Shown: positions 52,260 to 60,682 of the stretch, in pieces
How positions within the stretch are numbered: the first letter of the stretch is position 1
Layout of the letters: every line of letters starts with the position of its first letter
Origin: Isoptericola halotolerans
GTDB taxonomy: Bacteria > Actinomycetota > Actinomycetes > Actinomycetales > Cellulomonadaceae
Assembly (NCBI RefSeq): GCF_013149785.1
Contig: NZ_JABEZU010000005.1
Span: forward strand, 298,456 to 362,455
Length of the DNA stretch: 64,000 nucleotides
Reading direction: 5' to 3'
Position numbers and translations under genes: made by a program
Notes under the pieces: generated by a model
The model's input: the letters and a program-made list of their open reading frames with translations, nothing else
The model's database searches: none
What the model was told of the DNA's origin: nothing

Positions 52260-53273
52260 TCAGGCGACGCGGGTCTTCGGCATCCCCTCGAGGGTCTTGC
52301 CCGCGTCCCGCTCGACGACGTCCCCGAGGACGTCGTCGATCTTCGCCAGGAGCTCGGCGGGGATCGTCACGCCGGAGGCCTTGACGTTCTCCGCGACCTG
52401 CTCCGGGCGGGAGGCGCCCACCAGCGCGGCGGCGACGTTGTCGTTCTGCAGCACCCAGGCGACGGAGAGCTGCGCCATCGACAGGTCGAGCTCCTCCGCG
52501 ACCGGGCGCAGGCGCTGGACGCGCTCGAGGACGTCGTCGTGCATGAACCGCTGGATCATCTTCGCGCCGCCCTTGTCGTCCGTCGCGCGGGACCCGGCGG
52601 GGAGCTCCTTGCCCGGCACGTACTTCCCGGACAGCACGCCCTGGGCCATCGGTGACCAGACGATCTGGGAGATGCCGGTCTCCTGCGAGGCCGGCACGAC
52701 CTCGTCCTCGATGACGCGCCACAGCATCGAGTACTGCGGCTGGGACGAGATGAGCTGGAAGCCGAGCTCCTTGGCCAGGGCCGCCCCGGCGCGGATCTGG
52801 TCCGCCGTCCACTCCGAGACGCCGATGTAGAGGGCCTTGCCCTGGCGGACGATGTCGGCGAACGCCTGCATCGTCTCCTCGAGCGGGGTCTCGACGTCGT
52901 ACCGGTGCGCCTGGTAGAGGTCGACGTAGTCGGTGCCGAGCCGCTGCAGGGAGCCGTTGATCGACTCCATGACGTGCTTGCGCGACAGGCCGGTGTCGTT
53001 CGGGCCCCCGGGCCCCGTGGGCCAGTAGACCTTGGTGAAGATCTCGAGCGACTCGCGGCGCTGGCCCTTCAGGGCGTCGCCGAGGACCTGCTCCGCCTTG
53101 GTGTTCGCGTAGACGTCCGCGGTGTCGAACGAGGTGATCCCCGCGTCGAGGGCCGCGTGAACGCACTGCGTCGCGACGTCGTTCTCGACCTGGGAGCCGT
53201 GGGTGAGCCAGTTGCCGTAGGTGATCTCGGTGATCTTGAGACCGCTGTTGCCGAGGTACCGGTAGTTGACCAT
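52260..53273 (-). CDS. Aldo/keto reductase
   Basis: A 337-residue NADP(H)-dependent TIM-barrel reductase close to the potassium-channel beta-subunit/YghZ group. The catalytic tetrad is visible: Asp and Tyr in ITSFDTADVYANTKAE, Lys in IFTKVYWPTG, and His in VDLYQAHRYD. The late segment for cofactor binding is VLQNDNVAAALVGASRPEQV. The carbonyl substrate is unknown. It follows the DUF3043 gene on the same strand by 74 bases. Confidence 0.92.
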   Translation of the reverse strand: MVNYRYLGNSGLKITEITYGNWLTHGSQVENDVATQCVHAALDAGITSFDTADVYANTKAEQVLGDALKGQRRESLEIFTKVYWPTGPGGPNDTGLSRKHVMESINGSLQRLGTDYVDLYQAHRYDVETPLEETMQAFADIVRQGKALYIGVSEWTADQIRAGAALAKELGFQLISSQPQYSMLWRVIEDEVVPASQETGISQIVWSPMAQGVLSGKYVPGKELPAGSRATDDKGGAKMIQRFMHDDVLERVQRLRPVAEELDLSMAQLSVAWVLQNDNVAAALVGASRPEQVAENVKASGVTIPAELLAKIDDVLGDVVERDAGKTLEGMPKTRVA

Positions 53274-53347
53274 GTCAGCACCCTACGCCGACGATCAGAT
53301 CGATTCGACCCTGCGCCCGCGCTGCGGGGAACGGCGCCGGGCGCCTC

Positions 53348-53983
53348 TTACTCGGGCCAGACCCCGTGCTTCTTGTGCAGGGGCTTGGGCAGGCGCGAAC
53401 GGCGGAGCTGGAACGCGCGCATCACCGCGTACATCATCGTCCCGCGCGGCACGTCGTAGACCTTGTTCCCGTCGGCGCCGGCCGTGCCGAACTTGTCCCG
53501 CAGGCGGCGCTTGAGGCGCTGCCACATGATGACGGCGTCGAGCACCGTGATCAGGACCACCATGTAGAGCCCGATGAGGACGAGCGCACCGAGGGTCGGG
53601 CTCTGCATCACCAGCAGGTTGAGGAAGATGAAGGCGAAGGCCACCGGGAGGAAGAACTCGCCGAGGTTCCAGCGCGCGTCGACGTGGTCGCGCACGTACC
53701 GACGCACCGGCCCCTTGTCGCGCGGGGGCATGAAGCGCTCGTCACCGGTCTGCATGGCCTTGAACTCGCGCTGCCGATCCTCGCGGACCTTCTCCTTGCT
53801 GGCCTTGCGCGCCGCCCTGCGGTCGTTCGGGACCAGGGGCCGCTGGTTCTTCGCGGCCGCCTCCCGCCGCTTCGGGGTCGGTCGGCCCTTGCCGGACCGT
53901 GTGATCGCGGGGTCGTCGGTGACCGGGCTGTCGGCGGAACCGGTCGCGGCGGAGTCGGCGGTGTCAGGCTTGCGGAAGATCAC
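53348..53983 (-). CDS. DUF3043 domain-containing membrane protein
   Basis: A 211-residue actinobacterial protein. The N-terminal 100 residues are charged and disordered (KGRPTPKRREAAAKNQRPL is the family landmark), followed by RRYVRDHVDARWNLGEFFLP. Two membrane helices (about 115-135 and 140-160) follow, then a basic cytosolic tail. GTG 53983 follows TGGGGG and begins MIFRKPDT. No function is known for DUF3043. Confidence 0.88.
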   Translation of the reverse strand: MIFRKPDTADSAATGSADSPVTDDPAITRSGKGRPTPKRREAAAKNQRPLVPNDRRAARKASKEKVREDRQREFKAMQTGDERFMPPRDKGPVRRYVRDHVDARWNLGEFFLPVAFAFIFLNLLVMQSPTLGALVLIGLYMVVLITVLDAVIMWQRLKRRLRDKFGTAGADGNKVYDVPRGTMMYAVMRAFQLRRSRLPKPLHKKHGVWPE

Positions 53984-54037
53984 GCCCCCAGGGTAGTCGA
54001 GCGGGGGAGCCGGGCGGTACGCGGGTAGCGTGGGGAC

Positions 54038-55420
54038 GTGAACCACACCGAGACGGACGTGGCCGCCCTGCGCGCCCACGTCGACGAGCTGTTCCCTGCC
54101 ATCCGGGCGGACCTCGAGGCACTGGTCCGGATCCCGAGCGTCTCTGCGGCGGCCTTCGACCAGGCCCACGTCGCATCCAGCGCCGACGCCGTGGCCGCCC
54201 TGATGCGCGAGGTCGGACTGCCGGACGTCCGCGTGCTGCGCGCCGAGCGCCCGGACGGGACGCCGGGAGCCCCCGCGGTCGTCGCGCGACGTCCCGCCCG
54301 CGAGGGAGAGCCGACGGTGCTGCTCTACGCCCACCACGACGTGCAGCCGCCCGGGGATGCCGCGACCTGGGAGACCGACCCGTTCGAGCCGACGCAGGTC
54401 GGTGAGCGGCTGTTCGGCCGCGGCGCGGCGGACGACAAGGCCGGGATCATGGCGCACGTCGGCGCGCTGCGCGCCCTGGCCGCGCTCGGGGACGACCTCG
54501 GCGTGGGCGTCACCGTCTTCGCCGAGGGCGAGGAGGAGTCCGGTTCCCCGAGCTTCGCGCAGTTCCTCGCCGATCATCGCGACCTGCTCGCCGCCGACGT
54601 CATCGTGGTCGCGGACTCCACGAACTGGAAGGTCGGCGTCCCTGCGCTGACCACCTCCCTGCGCGGGCTGGTCGACGGCGTCGTCACGGTCGAGGTGCTG
54701 GAGCACGCCGTGCACTCCGGGATGTTCGGAGGACCGGTCCTGGACGCCAACCTGCTGCTCGCCCGACTGCTCACCACGCTGCACGACGCCGAGGGCAACG
54801 TCGCCGTCCGCGGTCTCGCCAGCGCCGGCGAGCCGGAGGTCGACTACGCCGAGGCGGACTTCCGCTCCGACGCGTCGGTGCTCGACGGCGTCGAGCTCGC
54901 CGGTGCGGGCACCATCGCCGGACGGCTGTGGACCAAGCCGGCGATCGCCGTCATCGGCATCGACGCGACCTCGGTGGCCCACGCCTCGAACACTCTCGCG
55001 CCACGCAGCGCCGCGAAGCTGTCGGTGCGCATCCCGCCCGGCACCGAGCCGCAGGACGCCGAGGACGCTCTGCGCACCCACCTGGAGGAGCACGCGCCGT
55101 TCGGGGCGCGGGTCACCTGGGCGCCGGGGGAGAAGGGCAGGGCGTTCGGCGCCCCGGCCGACTCCGCGGCCATGCGGGCCGCTCGCAACGCGTTCGCCGC
55201 CGCCTGGGGAACCGCACCGGTCGACATCGGCGTCGGCGGCTCGATCCCGTTCATCGCCGACCTTCTCGAGGCGTTCCCCGAGGCCGCGGTGCTCGTCACC
55301 GGCGTCGAGGACCCGGACTCCCGTGCGCACGGGGCCAACGAGTCCGTGCACCTGGGCGAGCTGCGCAAGGTCGTCCTGGCCGAGGCGCTGCTGCTGCGCG
55401 AGGTGGCGCGCTCCCTCTGA
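54038..55420 (+). CDS. M20 family dipeptidase
   Basis: A 460-residue zinc peptidase of the M20/M25/M40 family. Metal and catalytic blocks are VLLYAHHDVQPPG near residue 90, LFGRGAADDKAGIMAHV near 126, and VFAEGEEESGSPSF near 163. A dimerisation domain follows, then GGSIPFIADLLEAFP near 405. Such enzymes are usually called dipeptidases, though beta-Ala-His or other amides are possible. GTG 54038 is the start. Divergent from DUF3043. Confidence 0.92.
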   Translation: MNHTETDVAALRAHVDELFPAIRADLEALVRIPSVSAAAFDQAHVASSADAVAALMREVGLPDVRVLRAERPDGTPGAPAVVARRPAREGEPTVLLYAHHDVQPPGDAATWETDPFEPTQVGERLFGRGAADDKAGIMAHVGALRALAALGDDLGVGVTVFAEGEEESGSPSFAQFLADHRDLLAADVIVVADSTNWKVGVPALTTSLRGLVDGVVTVEVLEHAVHSGMFGGPVLDANLLLARLLTTLHDAEGNVAVRGLASAGEPEVDYAEADFRSDASVLDGVELAGAGTIAGRLWTKPAIAVIGIDATSVAHASNTLAPRSAAKLSVRIPPGTEPQDAEDALRTHLEEHAPFGARVTWAPGEKGRAFGAPADSAAMRAARNAFAAAWGTAPVDIGVGGSIPFIADLLEAFPEAAVLVTGVEDPDSRAHGANESVHLGELRKVVLAEALLLREVARSL

Positions 55421-55426
55421 TGCGCT

Positions 55427-55492
55427 CCGGTCGGCAGGTCCGGCACGGGTCGGCAGCTCGAGCGACCGATCCGAACGGGACGTGCCGACCGG
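55427..55492. terminator. Possible long-range hairpin between convergent genes
   Basis: CCGGTCGGCA (55427-55436) is the inverse of TGCCGACCGG (55483-55492), with 46 bases between. It sits in the gap between the convergent dipeptidase and thioesterase genes. The large loop makes a functional terminator uncertain. Confidence 0.35.
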
Positions 55493-55502
55493 GCGAGGGC
55501 GG

Positions 55503-56048
55503 TCAGGCCCGACCGGCCTCGCGGTGCGCGACGTCGACCGACCGGGCCCAGGCGGCGACGTCGTCGGGCAGCGCGGGGCTCTGCACGGGACCGTGCTTCC
55601 CCAGCAGCGCGACGACGTCGGCCGGGTCGATGCGGGAACCGTCCTTGCCGAGGAACCTGCCGGCGACCCAGCCCCGGGCCGCGAAGGAGTCCCGGCACGT
55701 GAACACCTGCTCGATGTAGACCACCCGGGCGTCCCAGCCCAGCACGCGGGTGCTGATCTCGACGCGGTCGAACAGCTGAAGCGAGCGCTTGTAGGTCATG
55801 GTCGAGGCCGCCACGACGGGGTACCAGCCCTGGGTCTTGAGCAGCGGGTAGCCACCCAGGTCGGCGATGAGGTTCGAGCGGGCGACGTCCATCATCTGCA
55901 GGTACGAGCCGTTGTTGACGTGGAGGTACAGGTCCATGTCGCCCGGGTGCACGCGCAGCACGGTCGTGGACGCGTCGAGCAGGCCGCGGCCCGGGACGGG
56001 CTTGCGGGGGAGCAGGGACGCCTTGGCGAGCTGGATCATCCTCGTCAT
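55503..56048 (-). CDS. Acyl-CoA thioesterase family protein (hotdog fold)
   Basis: A 181-residue protein of the thioesterase/THEM6-like group. The hotdog pattern is VLRVHPGDMDLYLHVNNGSYLQMMDVARSN in the reading frame, where the DMDLYLHVNNGSY block gives the active-site Asp and Asn. VVYIEQVFTC forms the next core strand. It probably hydrolyses or binds acyl-CoA. Substrate unknown. ATG 56048 begins directly before the fold. Confidence 0.85.
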   Translation of the reverse strand: MTRMIQLAKASLLPRKPVPGRGLLDASTTVLRVHPGDMDLYLHVNNGSYLQMMDVARSNLIADLGGYPLLKTQGWYPVVAASTMTYKRSLQLFDRVEISTRVLGWDARVVYIEQVFTCRDSFAARGWVAGRFLGKDGSRIDPADVVALLGKHGPVQSPALPDDVAAWARSVDVAHREAGRA

Positions 56049-56107
56049 GGCGCCACGATATGTCAGCGACGCGCGGTATCAGGTATCGACGGACCGGTTC
56101 GGCGACG

Positions 56108-56707
56108 TCACGCGGGCGAGCCGTGGTCGTACTGCAGCGCGTGGCGCACCGCTGCGGCCGCGGTGCTCGAGTCCAGTCGTTCCACGAGGTGCAGGGCCAT
56201 GTCGATGCCGGCGGACACCCCCGCGGAGGTGACCACGTCGCCGTCGTCGACGAACCGGGCCTCGGTGTCGACCACGGTGCTGGGGTCGATCCGTGCCAGC
56301 TCGTCGTAGTGGTCGTGATGGGTCGTGACGGGTCGGCCCCCGAGGAGGCCCGCGGCGGCCAGCACCAGCGCCCCGGTGCAGACGCTGGCGAGCACCGGTG
56401 TCTGCCGCCGCACGGCACGCAGCCACTCCAGGTGGTCCGGGTCGTCGAGCAGGGCGCGGGTGCCCCACCCGCCGGGGTGGACGAGCAGGTGCAGGGGGCC
56501 GACGTCGTCCGCCGACCGGCTGGGGAGCATCCGCAGCCCGCCGGACAGGCGCACACCGTCCCCCGTGCTCGAGAAGGTGTCGACGGACGGCCTGAGGTCC
56601 GAGCGTTCGGACCAGGCGGTGAAGACCTCGAAGGGGCCCACCACGTCGAGCTCGTCGGCGTCGTCGAACACGACGATCCCGACCTGCAGGCCCCCGTCGG
56701 TGCTCAT
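56108..56707 (-). CDS. DJ-1/PfpI family protein
   Basis: A 199-residue protein of the DJ-1/PfpI (class I glutamine amidotransferase-like) superfamily. The N terminus VGIVVFDDADELDVVGPFEVF has the conserved acid near residue 22-27. The nucleophile is C110 in VLASVCTGALVLAAAGLL, and a TTHHDHYDEL block follows. The pattern resembles isonitrile hydratase and the amidase-like domain of GlxA regulators, but no DNA-binding domain is present. It lies 39 bases after the nadA stop region on the same strand. Confidence 0.87.
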   Translation of the reverse strand: MSTDGGLQVGIVVFDDADELDVVGPFEVFTAWSERSDLRPSVDTFSSTGDGVRLSGGLRMLPSRSADDVGPLHLLVHPGGWGTRALLDDPDHLEWLRAVRRQTPVLASVCTGALVLAAAGLLGGRPVTTHHDHYDELARIDPSTVVDTEARFVDDGDVVTSAGVSAGIDMALHLVERLDSSTAAAAVRHALQYDHGSPA

Positions 56708-56746
56708 CGCCAGGTCATCGCCCTTCCGTACCGCCCGCCGGGGACA

Positions 56747-57952
56747 TCAGATCCCCGGCAGCGCCAGCATCTGGTCGAGGGCCACCTGGGCCCAGTGCGC
56801 GTCGTCGGCGTCCACGACGATGCGGTTGACCACGCGCCCCTCGACGAGCGACTCCATCGCCCAGACGAGGTGCGGCAGGTCGATGCGGTTCATCGTCGAG
56901 CAGAAGCAGACGGTCGAGTCGAGGTAGTGCACCTGCTTGTCCGGGTGGGCGGCAGCGACACGACGCACGAGGTTGAGCTCGGTGCCGATCGCCCACGACG
57001 AGCCGGGCTCCGCGTTCTCCAGCGCCTTGATGATGTACTCCGTCGAGCCCACCATGTCCGCGGCCGTGACCACCTCGTGCTTGCACTCGGGGTGCACCAG
57101 CACGTTGACCCCGGGGACGGCTGCCCGGATGTCGGCGACGTTGCGCTCCGAGAAGCGGCCGTGGACCGAGCAGTGACCGCGCCACAGGATCATCCGGGCG
57201 TCGCGCAGCTCCTGGGCGGTCAGCCCGCCACCGGGCTTGCGGGGGTCGAACACCACGCAGTCGTCCAGGCCGAGGCCGAGCTGGAGCACCGCGGTGTTGC
57301 GGCCCAGGTGCTGGTCCGGCATGAACAGCACCTTGCCGGTGCCGTCGACGCCGCCGACCTTGTCGAAGGCCCAGCGCAGCGCCACCTGGGCGTTCGACGA
57401 GGTGCACACGGTGCCGCCGTGCCGACCGGTGAACGCCTTGATCGCAGCGGTCGAGTTCATGTACGTGACCGGGATCGTGTCGGCCGCCACGCCGGCGTCC
57501 TCCAGCACGGCCCAGGCCTCCTCGACCTGCGAGATCTCGGCCATGTCCGCCATCGAGCAGCCGGCCGCCATGTCGGGCAGCACCACCTGCTGGCTGTCGG
57601 CGGTGAGGATGTCCGCGGACTCGGCCATGAAGTGGACTCCGCAGAAGATGACGAACTCCGCCTCGGGGCGTGCCGCAGCCTCCCGCGCGAGCTTGAAGGA
57701 GTCGCCGGTGACGTCCGCGAAGTCGATGACCTCGTCGCGCTGGTAGTGGTGCCCCAGGACGAAGGCACGCTCGCCGAGCGCGGCCCGTGCAGCGCGTGCC
57801 CGTTCGACCAGGTCGGGGTCCGACGGCGAGGGGAGGCTGCCCGTGCACTCGACGCCGCGTTCGGACGCGAGGTCGCGCCCCTGACCGAGCAGGAGCAGCG
57901 GGGACGGTGCCGGCTCGACGAAGGGGGACGTCTCGTTCAGCAGGGTGCTCAC
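56747..57952 (-). CDS. nadA: Quinolinate synthase
   Basis: A 401-residue [4Fe-4S] enzyme that condenses iminoaspartate with dihydroxyacetone phosphate in NAD synthesis. Family blocks are FVLGHHYQRDEVIDFADVTGDS, FCGVHFMAESADIL (cluster Cys), MNSTAAIKAF, CTSSNA, HPECKHEV (Cys) and VCFCSTMNRIDLPHL (Cys). GTG 57952 is used; the first 60 residues are poorly conserved. nadB and nadC are not adjacent. Its Fe-S requirement fits the nearby erpA. Confidence 0.94.
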   Translation of the reverse strand: MSTLLNETSPFVEPAPSPLLLLGQGRDLASERGVECTGSLPSPSDPDLVERARAARAALGERAFVLGHHYQRDEVIDFADVTGDSFKLAREAAARPEAEFVIFCGVHFMAESADILTADSQQVVLPDMAAGCSMADMAEISQVEEAWAVLEDAGVAADTIPVTYMNSTAAIKAFTGRHGGTVCTSSNAQVALRWAFDKVGGVDGTGKVLFMPDQHLGRNTAVLQLGLGLDDCVVFDPRKPGGGLTAQELRDARMILWRGHCSVHGRFSERNVADIRAAVPGVNVLVHPECKHEVVTAADMVGSTEYIIKALENAEPGSSWAIGTELNLVRRVAAAHPDKQVHYLDSTVCFCSTMNRIDLPHLVWAMESLVEGRVVNRIVVDADDAHWAQVALDQMLALPGI

Positions 57953-57995
57953 GCGCTCATCTTCCCACGACGCGAAGATGTGCCACGATCGGTGC

Positions 57996-58544
57996 GTGCA
58001 CGCGCTCATCGTCGCCGCGTCCGGCGCCCCGTCCCCTGACCGTCCCGGTGACGTGGCGGGTTCCGAGGGGCCGCAGGGGGCGGCCGCCCTGGCCGCCGCG
58101 TGGACCGGCGCCGCGCCCCGGTGCGCGACCGAGCCCTTGGTGGTCCCCGTCGCAAGGCCGGCTGCGCCACCGTCGCCGGGCGCACCGGCACCCGCCGGGG
58201 TCTTCGTCCCGACGTCGGCGCTCGGCCTGTCGAGCGTCGGCCTGCCCCCGGTTCCGCCGCACGTCGCCCTGATGGCGGAACGCGCGGCCGACGCCGACCT
58301 CGTCGTCGTGCACGTGCGGACGCTCGACGGGTCGGCGCTGCACGACGGGCCGGTGGCGGACGCGGCGCGTGCCGCCGCCCCGCACGCCGTCCCGGTCGTG
58401 GTGCTCGCCGGGCGGTCGGAGGTGTCGCGGCGCGAGCTCGCCGCCGCCGGGGTCGCCGGCGTCCACGAGGTGGGCGACCCGTGGGATCCTTCAGCCGTCC
58501 GGCGTGCTGCACGCACCTGGGCACCCCCGTGGTCCGCCGTGTGA
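57996..58544 (+). CDS. Truncated glycerate-kinase-like protein
   Basis: A 182-residue protein that matches only parts of the glycerate kinase (GlxK-type, about 370 residues) fold. The stretch ADLVVVHVRTLDG, then HAVPVVVLAGRSEVSRREL, resembles its C-terminal portion, but the glycine-rich nucleotide motif typical of kinases is eroded. GTG 57996 is the start. It occupies the place of the Rv2205c-type kinase between nadA and erpA, so it is probably a reduced, non-catalytic remnant or a new-function descendant. Confidence 0.6.
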   Translation: MHALIVAASGAPSPDRPGDVAGSEGPQGAAALAAAWTGAAPRCATEPLVVPVARPAAPPSPGAPAPAGVFVPTSALGLSSVGLPPVPPHVALMAERAADADLVVVHVRTLDGSALHDGPVADAARAAAPHAVPVVVLAGRSEVSRRELAAAGVAGVHEVGDPWDPSAVRRAARTWAPPWSAV

Positions 58545-58553
58545 CGTGAGTCA

Positions 58554-58581
58554 TCGACCCGTCACGATTCCGGCGTAGGAT
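58554..58581 (+). promoter_or_regulatory. Candidate housekeeping promoter for erpA
   Basis: TCGACC (58554-58559, five of six bases of TTGACC) and TAGGAT (58576-58581) are separated by 16 bases and end 37 bases before the erpA start. Spacing and sequence fit an actinobacterial sigma-A promoter. Confidence 0.5.
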
Positions 58582-58618
58582 CGGGAACAGCCGCACCGGC
58601 CAACCTGTTGGAGGAAGC

Positions 58619-58969
58619 ATGACCGACACCACCGAGATCGCCACGCACGGCGTCGAGCTCTCCGAGGTCGCCGCGAACAAGGTTCGCACCCTCCTCGAGC
58701 AGGAGGGCCGTGACGACCTGCGTCTGCGCGTCGCCGTCCAGCCCGGCGGCTGCTCCGGCCTCATCTACCAGCTGTACTTCGACGAGCGCCTGCTCGACGG
58801 GGACGCGCTGCGCGACTACGACGGCGTCGAGGTCGTCGTGGACCGCATGAGCGTCCCGTACCTCGACGGTGCGAAGATCGACTTCGCCGACACCATCGAG
58901 AAGCAGGGCTTCACCATCGACAACCCGAACGCGGGCGAGTCCTGCGCCTGCGGCGGTTCCTTCGGCTGA
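58619..58969 (+). CDS. erpA: Iron-sulfur cluster insertion protein (HesB/IscA family)
   Basis: A 116-residue A-type carrier that delivers Fe-S clusters to apo-enzymes. The three cluster cysteines are C45 (QPGGCSGLIY), C109 and C111 (ESCACGGSFG). A TTGGAGGAAGC site precedes the ATG. Nearby clients include NadA; lipoyl synthase in this window is another. Convergent with tusA. In mycobacteria the equivalent is Rv2204c, also near ctaC. Confidence 0.94.
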   Translation: MTDTTEIATHGVELSEVAANKVRTLLEQEGRDDLRLRVAVQPGGCSGLIYQLYFDERLLDGDALRDYDGVEVVVDRMSVPYLDGAKIDFADTIEKQGFTIDNPNAGESCACGGSFG

Positions 58970-58982
58970 GCCGCGACCCGAG

Positions 58983-59243
58983 TCAGTCCCCGAGGCGGAC
59001 GGTCAGGGCCCACCAGGGTCCTCCGTCCGCCTCTGGTGTGTCGTGGACCTCCTGGGCCACCATGCTGTGCCCGCGCAGCCGCGCCCAGGCAGGGACGTCG
59101 TGGCGGGCCGCGGGATCGGTGGACAGGACGGTCACCTCGCTGCCGGCCGGGAGCTCCTTGGCGCGGGCCGCGAGCCGGATGACGGGCAGCGGGCAGCGCA
59201 GCCCCCGTGCGTCGACGACCGTGCCGGGGCCGTGGTCGCTCAC
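58983..59243 (-). CDS. tusA: TusA family sulfurtransferase
   Basis: An 86-residue protein with the TusA signature LRCPLPVIRLA. C17 is the persulfide-carrying cysteine, CPxP is intact, and the fold VTVLSTDPAARHDVPAWAR follows. TusA proteins accept sulfur from a cysteine desulfurase and pass it on. GTG 59243 overlaps the stop of the upstream desulfurase-like gene by four bases (GTGA), a strong sign that the two proteins work together. Confidence 0.92.
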   Translation of the reverse strand: MSDHGPGTVVDARGLRCPLPVIRLAARAKELPAGSEVTVLSTDPAARHDVPAWARLRGHSMVAQEVHDTPEADGGPWWALTVRLGD

Positions 59244-60397
59244 AGGCCCTGCACCCCGAGCATGTCGCGGACACGGTCGACGGCCCCGGGCAGGACCTGG
59301 AGGAACCGGTCCACATCCTCCCGCGCCGTCGACCGGTCCAGGGCGATCCGCACGTTCCCGTGGGTGAGGACGCCCATCGCGGCCAGGACGTGCGACGGCT
59401 CGAGCGTGCTGGCCGTGCACGCTGAGCCGGAGCCGACGGCGAAGCCGGCGCGGTCGAGCTCCGTGACGAGGGCCTCGCCGTCGACGTAGAGGAACGAGAA
59501 CGTCACCACGTGCGGCAGCCGTTCCACCGGGTCGCCGACGACCTCGACATCGCGGATCTGCGAGACCCGGTCGCGGATGTGCTCGACGAGCTCTCGACGT
59601 CGACGGTCGGCGTCGACGCGGTCCTCGACCACCGCCTGCAGGGCCACCGCCGCCGCGAACACGGCCGGGACGCTGACCCCACCGGGCGCCCACGGCTCCG
59701 GGCCCTCCGGTCCGGTGGCGACGGTCCGGGTGCGATGCCGCACGGCGCTGATGCCGACGCCGGCGGGGCCGCCCCAGTCGGCCGGGTCGGCCGCCAGGAC
59801 GTCCCAGGCCGGGCCGACGGCGGTGTGCCCGAGGCTCGCGCCCGCGTCCACCAGGAGGGGCACCCCTGCAGCGAGTGCCGCCTCGTGGACGGCGTCCACC
59901 GGCTGCAGCGTGCCGACCTCTCCGTTGGCGTGCTGCAGGGCCGCCATCGCGACGCCCTCGTGCCGCAGCGCCCCGGCGAACGCCTCGGCGTCCACCCTCC
60001 CGAGGCTGTCGACGTCGACGGACACTCGTCGCCCGCCCGGAGCGGCAGCGTGCTCGGCGGCGTGGAGCACGGCGGCTCTCTCGACGGCGCTCACCACGAC
60101 GTCGCTGCCGTGGCGCCTCCGGGCCCGGGCGACGTGTGCGACGGCGGTGTGCAGCGCCGCGGTGTGCGAGGGCGTGAACCGGACCTCCTCCGTCCGTGCG
60201 CCGAGCACCTGTGCCACCGCCTCGCGGGCGCCGTCCACCAGGGCGGCGGCGCGACGACCCTCGGTGTGGAGGCGCCGGGGGTCCGCCCAGCCGTCGTCGA
60301 GGGCCTGGAGGAACGCCTGGCGGGCGAGGGGGTGCCACGGGGCGCGGCTGCCGTTGTCGAGGTGGATCCGCCCGGCGGCAGGGGTGGGGTGTGTCAC
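59240..60397 (-). CDS. Cysteine desulfurase-like protein lacking the PLP lysine
   Basis: A 385-residue class-V aminotransferase fold of NifS/IscS type. It keeps IHLDNGSRAPWHPL at the N terminus, D184 (pyridine-nitrogen partner), NGEVGTLQP, and the persulfide cysteine C327 in VGSGSACTAS. The SAHKFGGPKGVG motif reads DPADWGGPAGVG, so the Schiff-base lysine is D207. The histidine stacking on PLP is R107 (AVERAAVL), and the usual Gln is A187. The whole protein contains no lysine. Start GTG 60397. It overlaps tusA. Probably not a normal desulfurase; a sulfur carrier or scaffold role is inferred. Confidence 0.85.
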   Translation of the reverse strand: MTHPTPAAGRIHLDNGSRAPWHPLARQAFLQALDDGWADPRRLHTEGRRAAALVDGAREAVAQVLGARTEEVRFTPSHTAALHTAVAHVARARRRHGSDVVVSAVERAAVLHAAEHAAAPGGRRVSVDVDSLGRVDAEAFAGALRHEGVAMAALQHANGEVGTLQPVDAVHEAALAAGVPLLVDAGASLGHTAVGPAWDVLAADPADWGGPAGVGISAVRHRTRTVATGPEGPEPWAPGGVSVPAVFAAAVALQAVVEDRVDADRRRRELVEHIRDRVSQIRDVEVVGDPVERLPHVVTFSFLYVDGEALVTELDRAGFAVGSGSACTASTLEPSHVLAAMGVLTHGNVRIALDRSTAREDVDRFLQVLPGAVDRVRDMLGVQGL

Positions 60398-60682
60398 ACG
60401 TGGCCCTTCGGTGCTGTGCTGAGACGGTGCGGGGTGCGCATGCCCATGATGCCGCGGCCGTCGGGGCGGTCGCCACGAGGCGCACGTTCTGACACGCCTC
60501 AGAACCCTGTCGCGAACAGCGCGGATGGCGACACGATGCGGTGGTGCCGTCACGTAGGAACGGGGCGCTTCTGGCGTCGAAAGAGTGAAGGTCGCGCTAG
60601 GCTGCTCCCATCGAGGACGAAGGTCCTACCCGTGCGCCCCGAGTCAGGGCGCAGCGGTCGGACAAGACGTGAAAGGCCTCCC
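60398..60682. other. Divergent intergenic region between the desulfurase-like gene and ctaC
   Basis: About 285 bases must hold both promoters. A TAGGCT near 60598-60603 could be a -10 for ctaC, but its -35 is poor. I see no known operator, riboswitch or strong hairpin. Confidence 0.35.
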
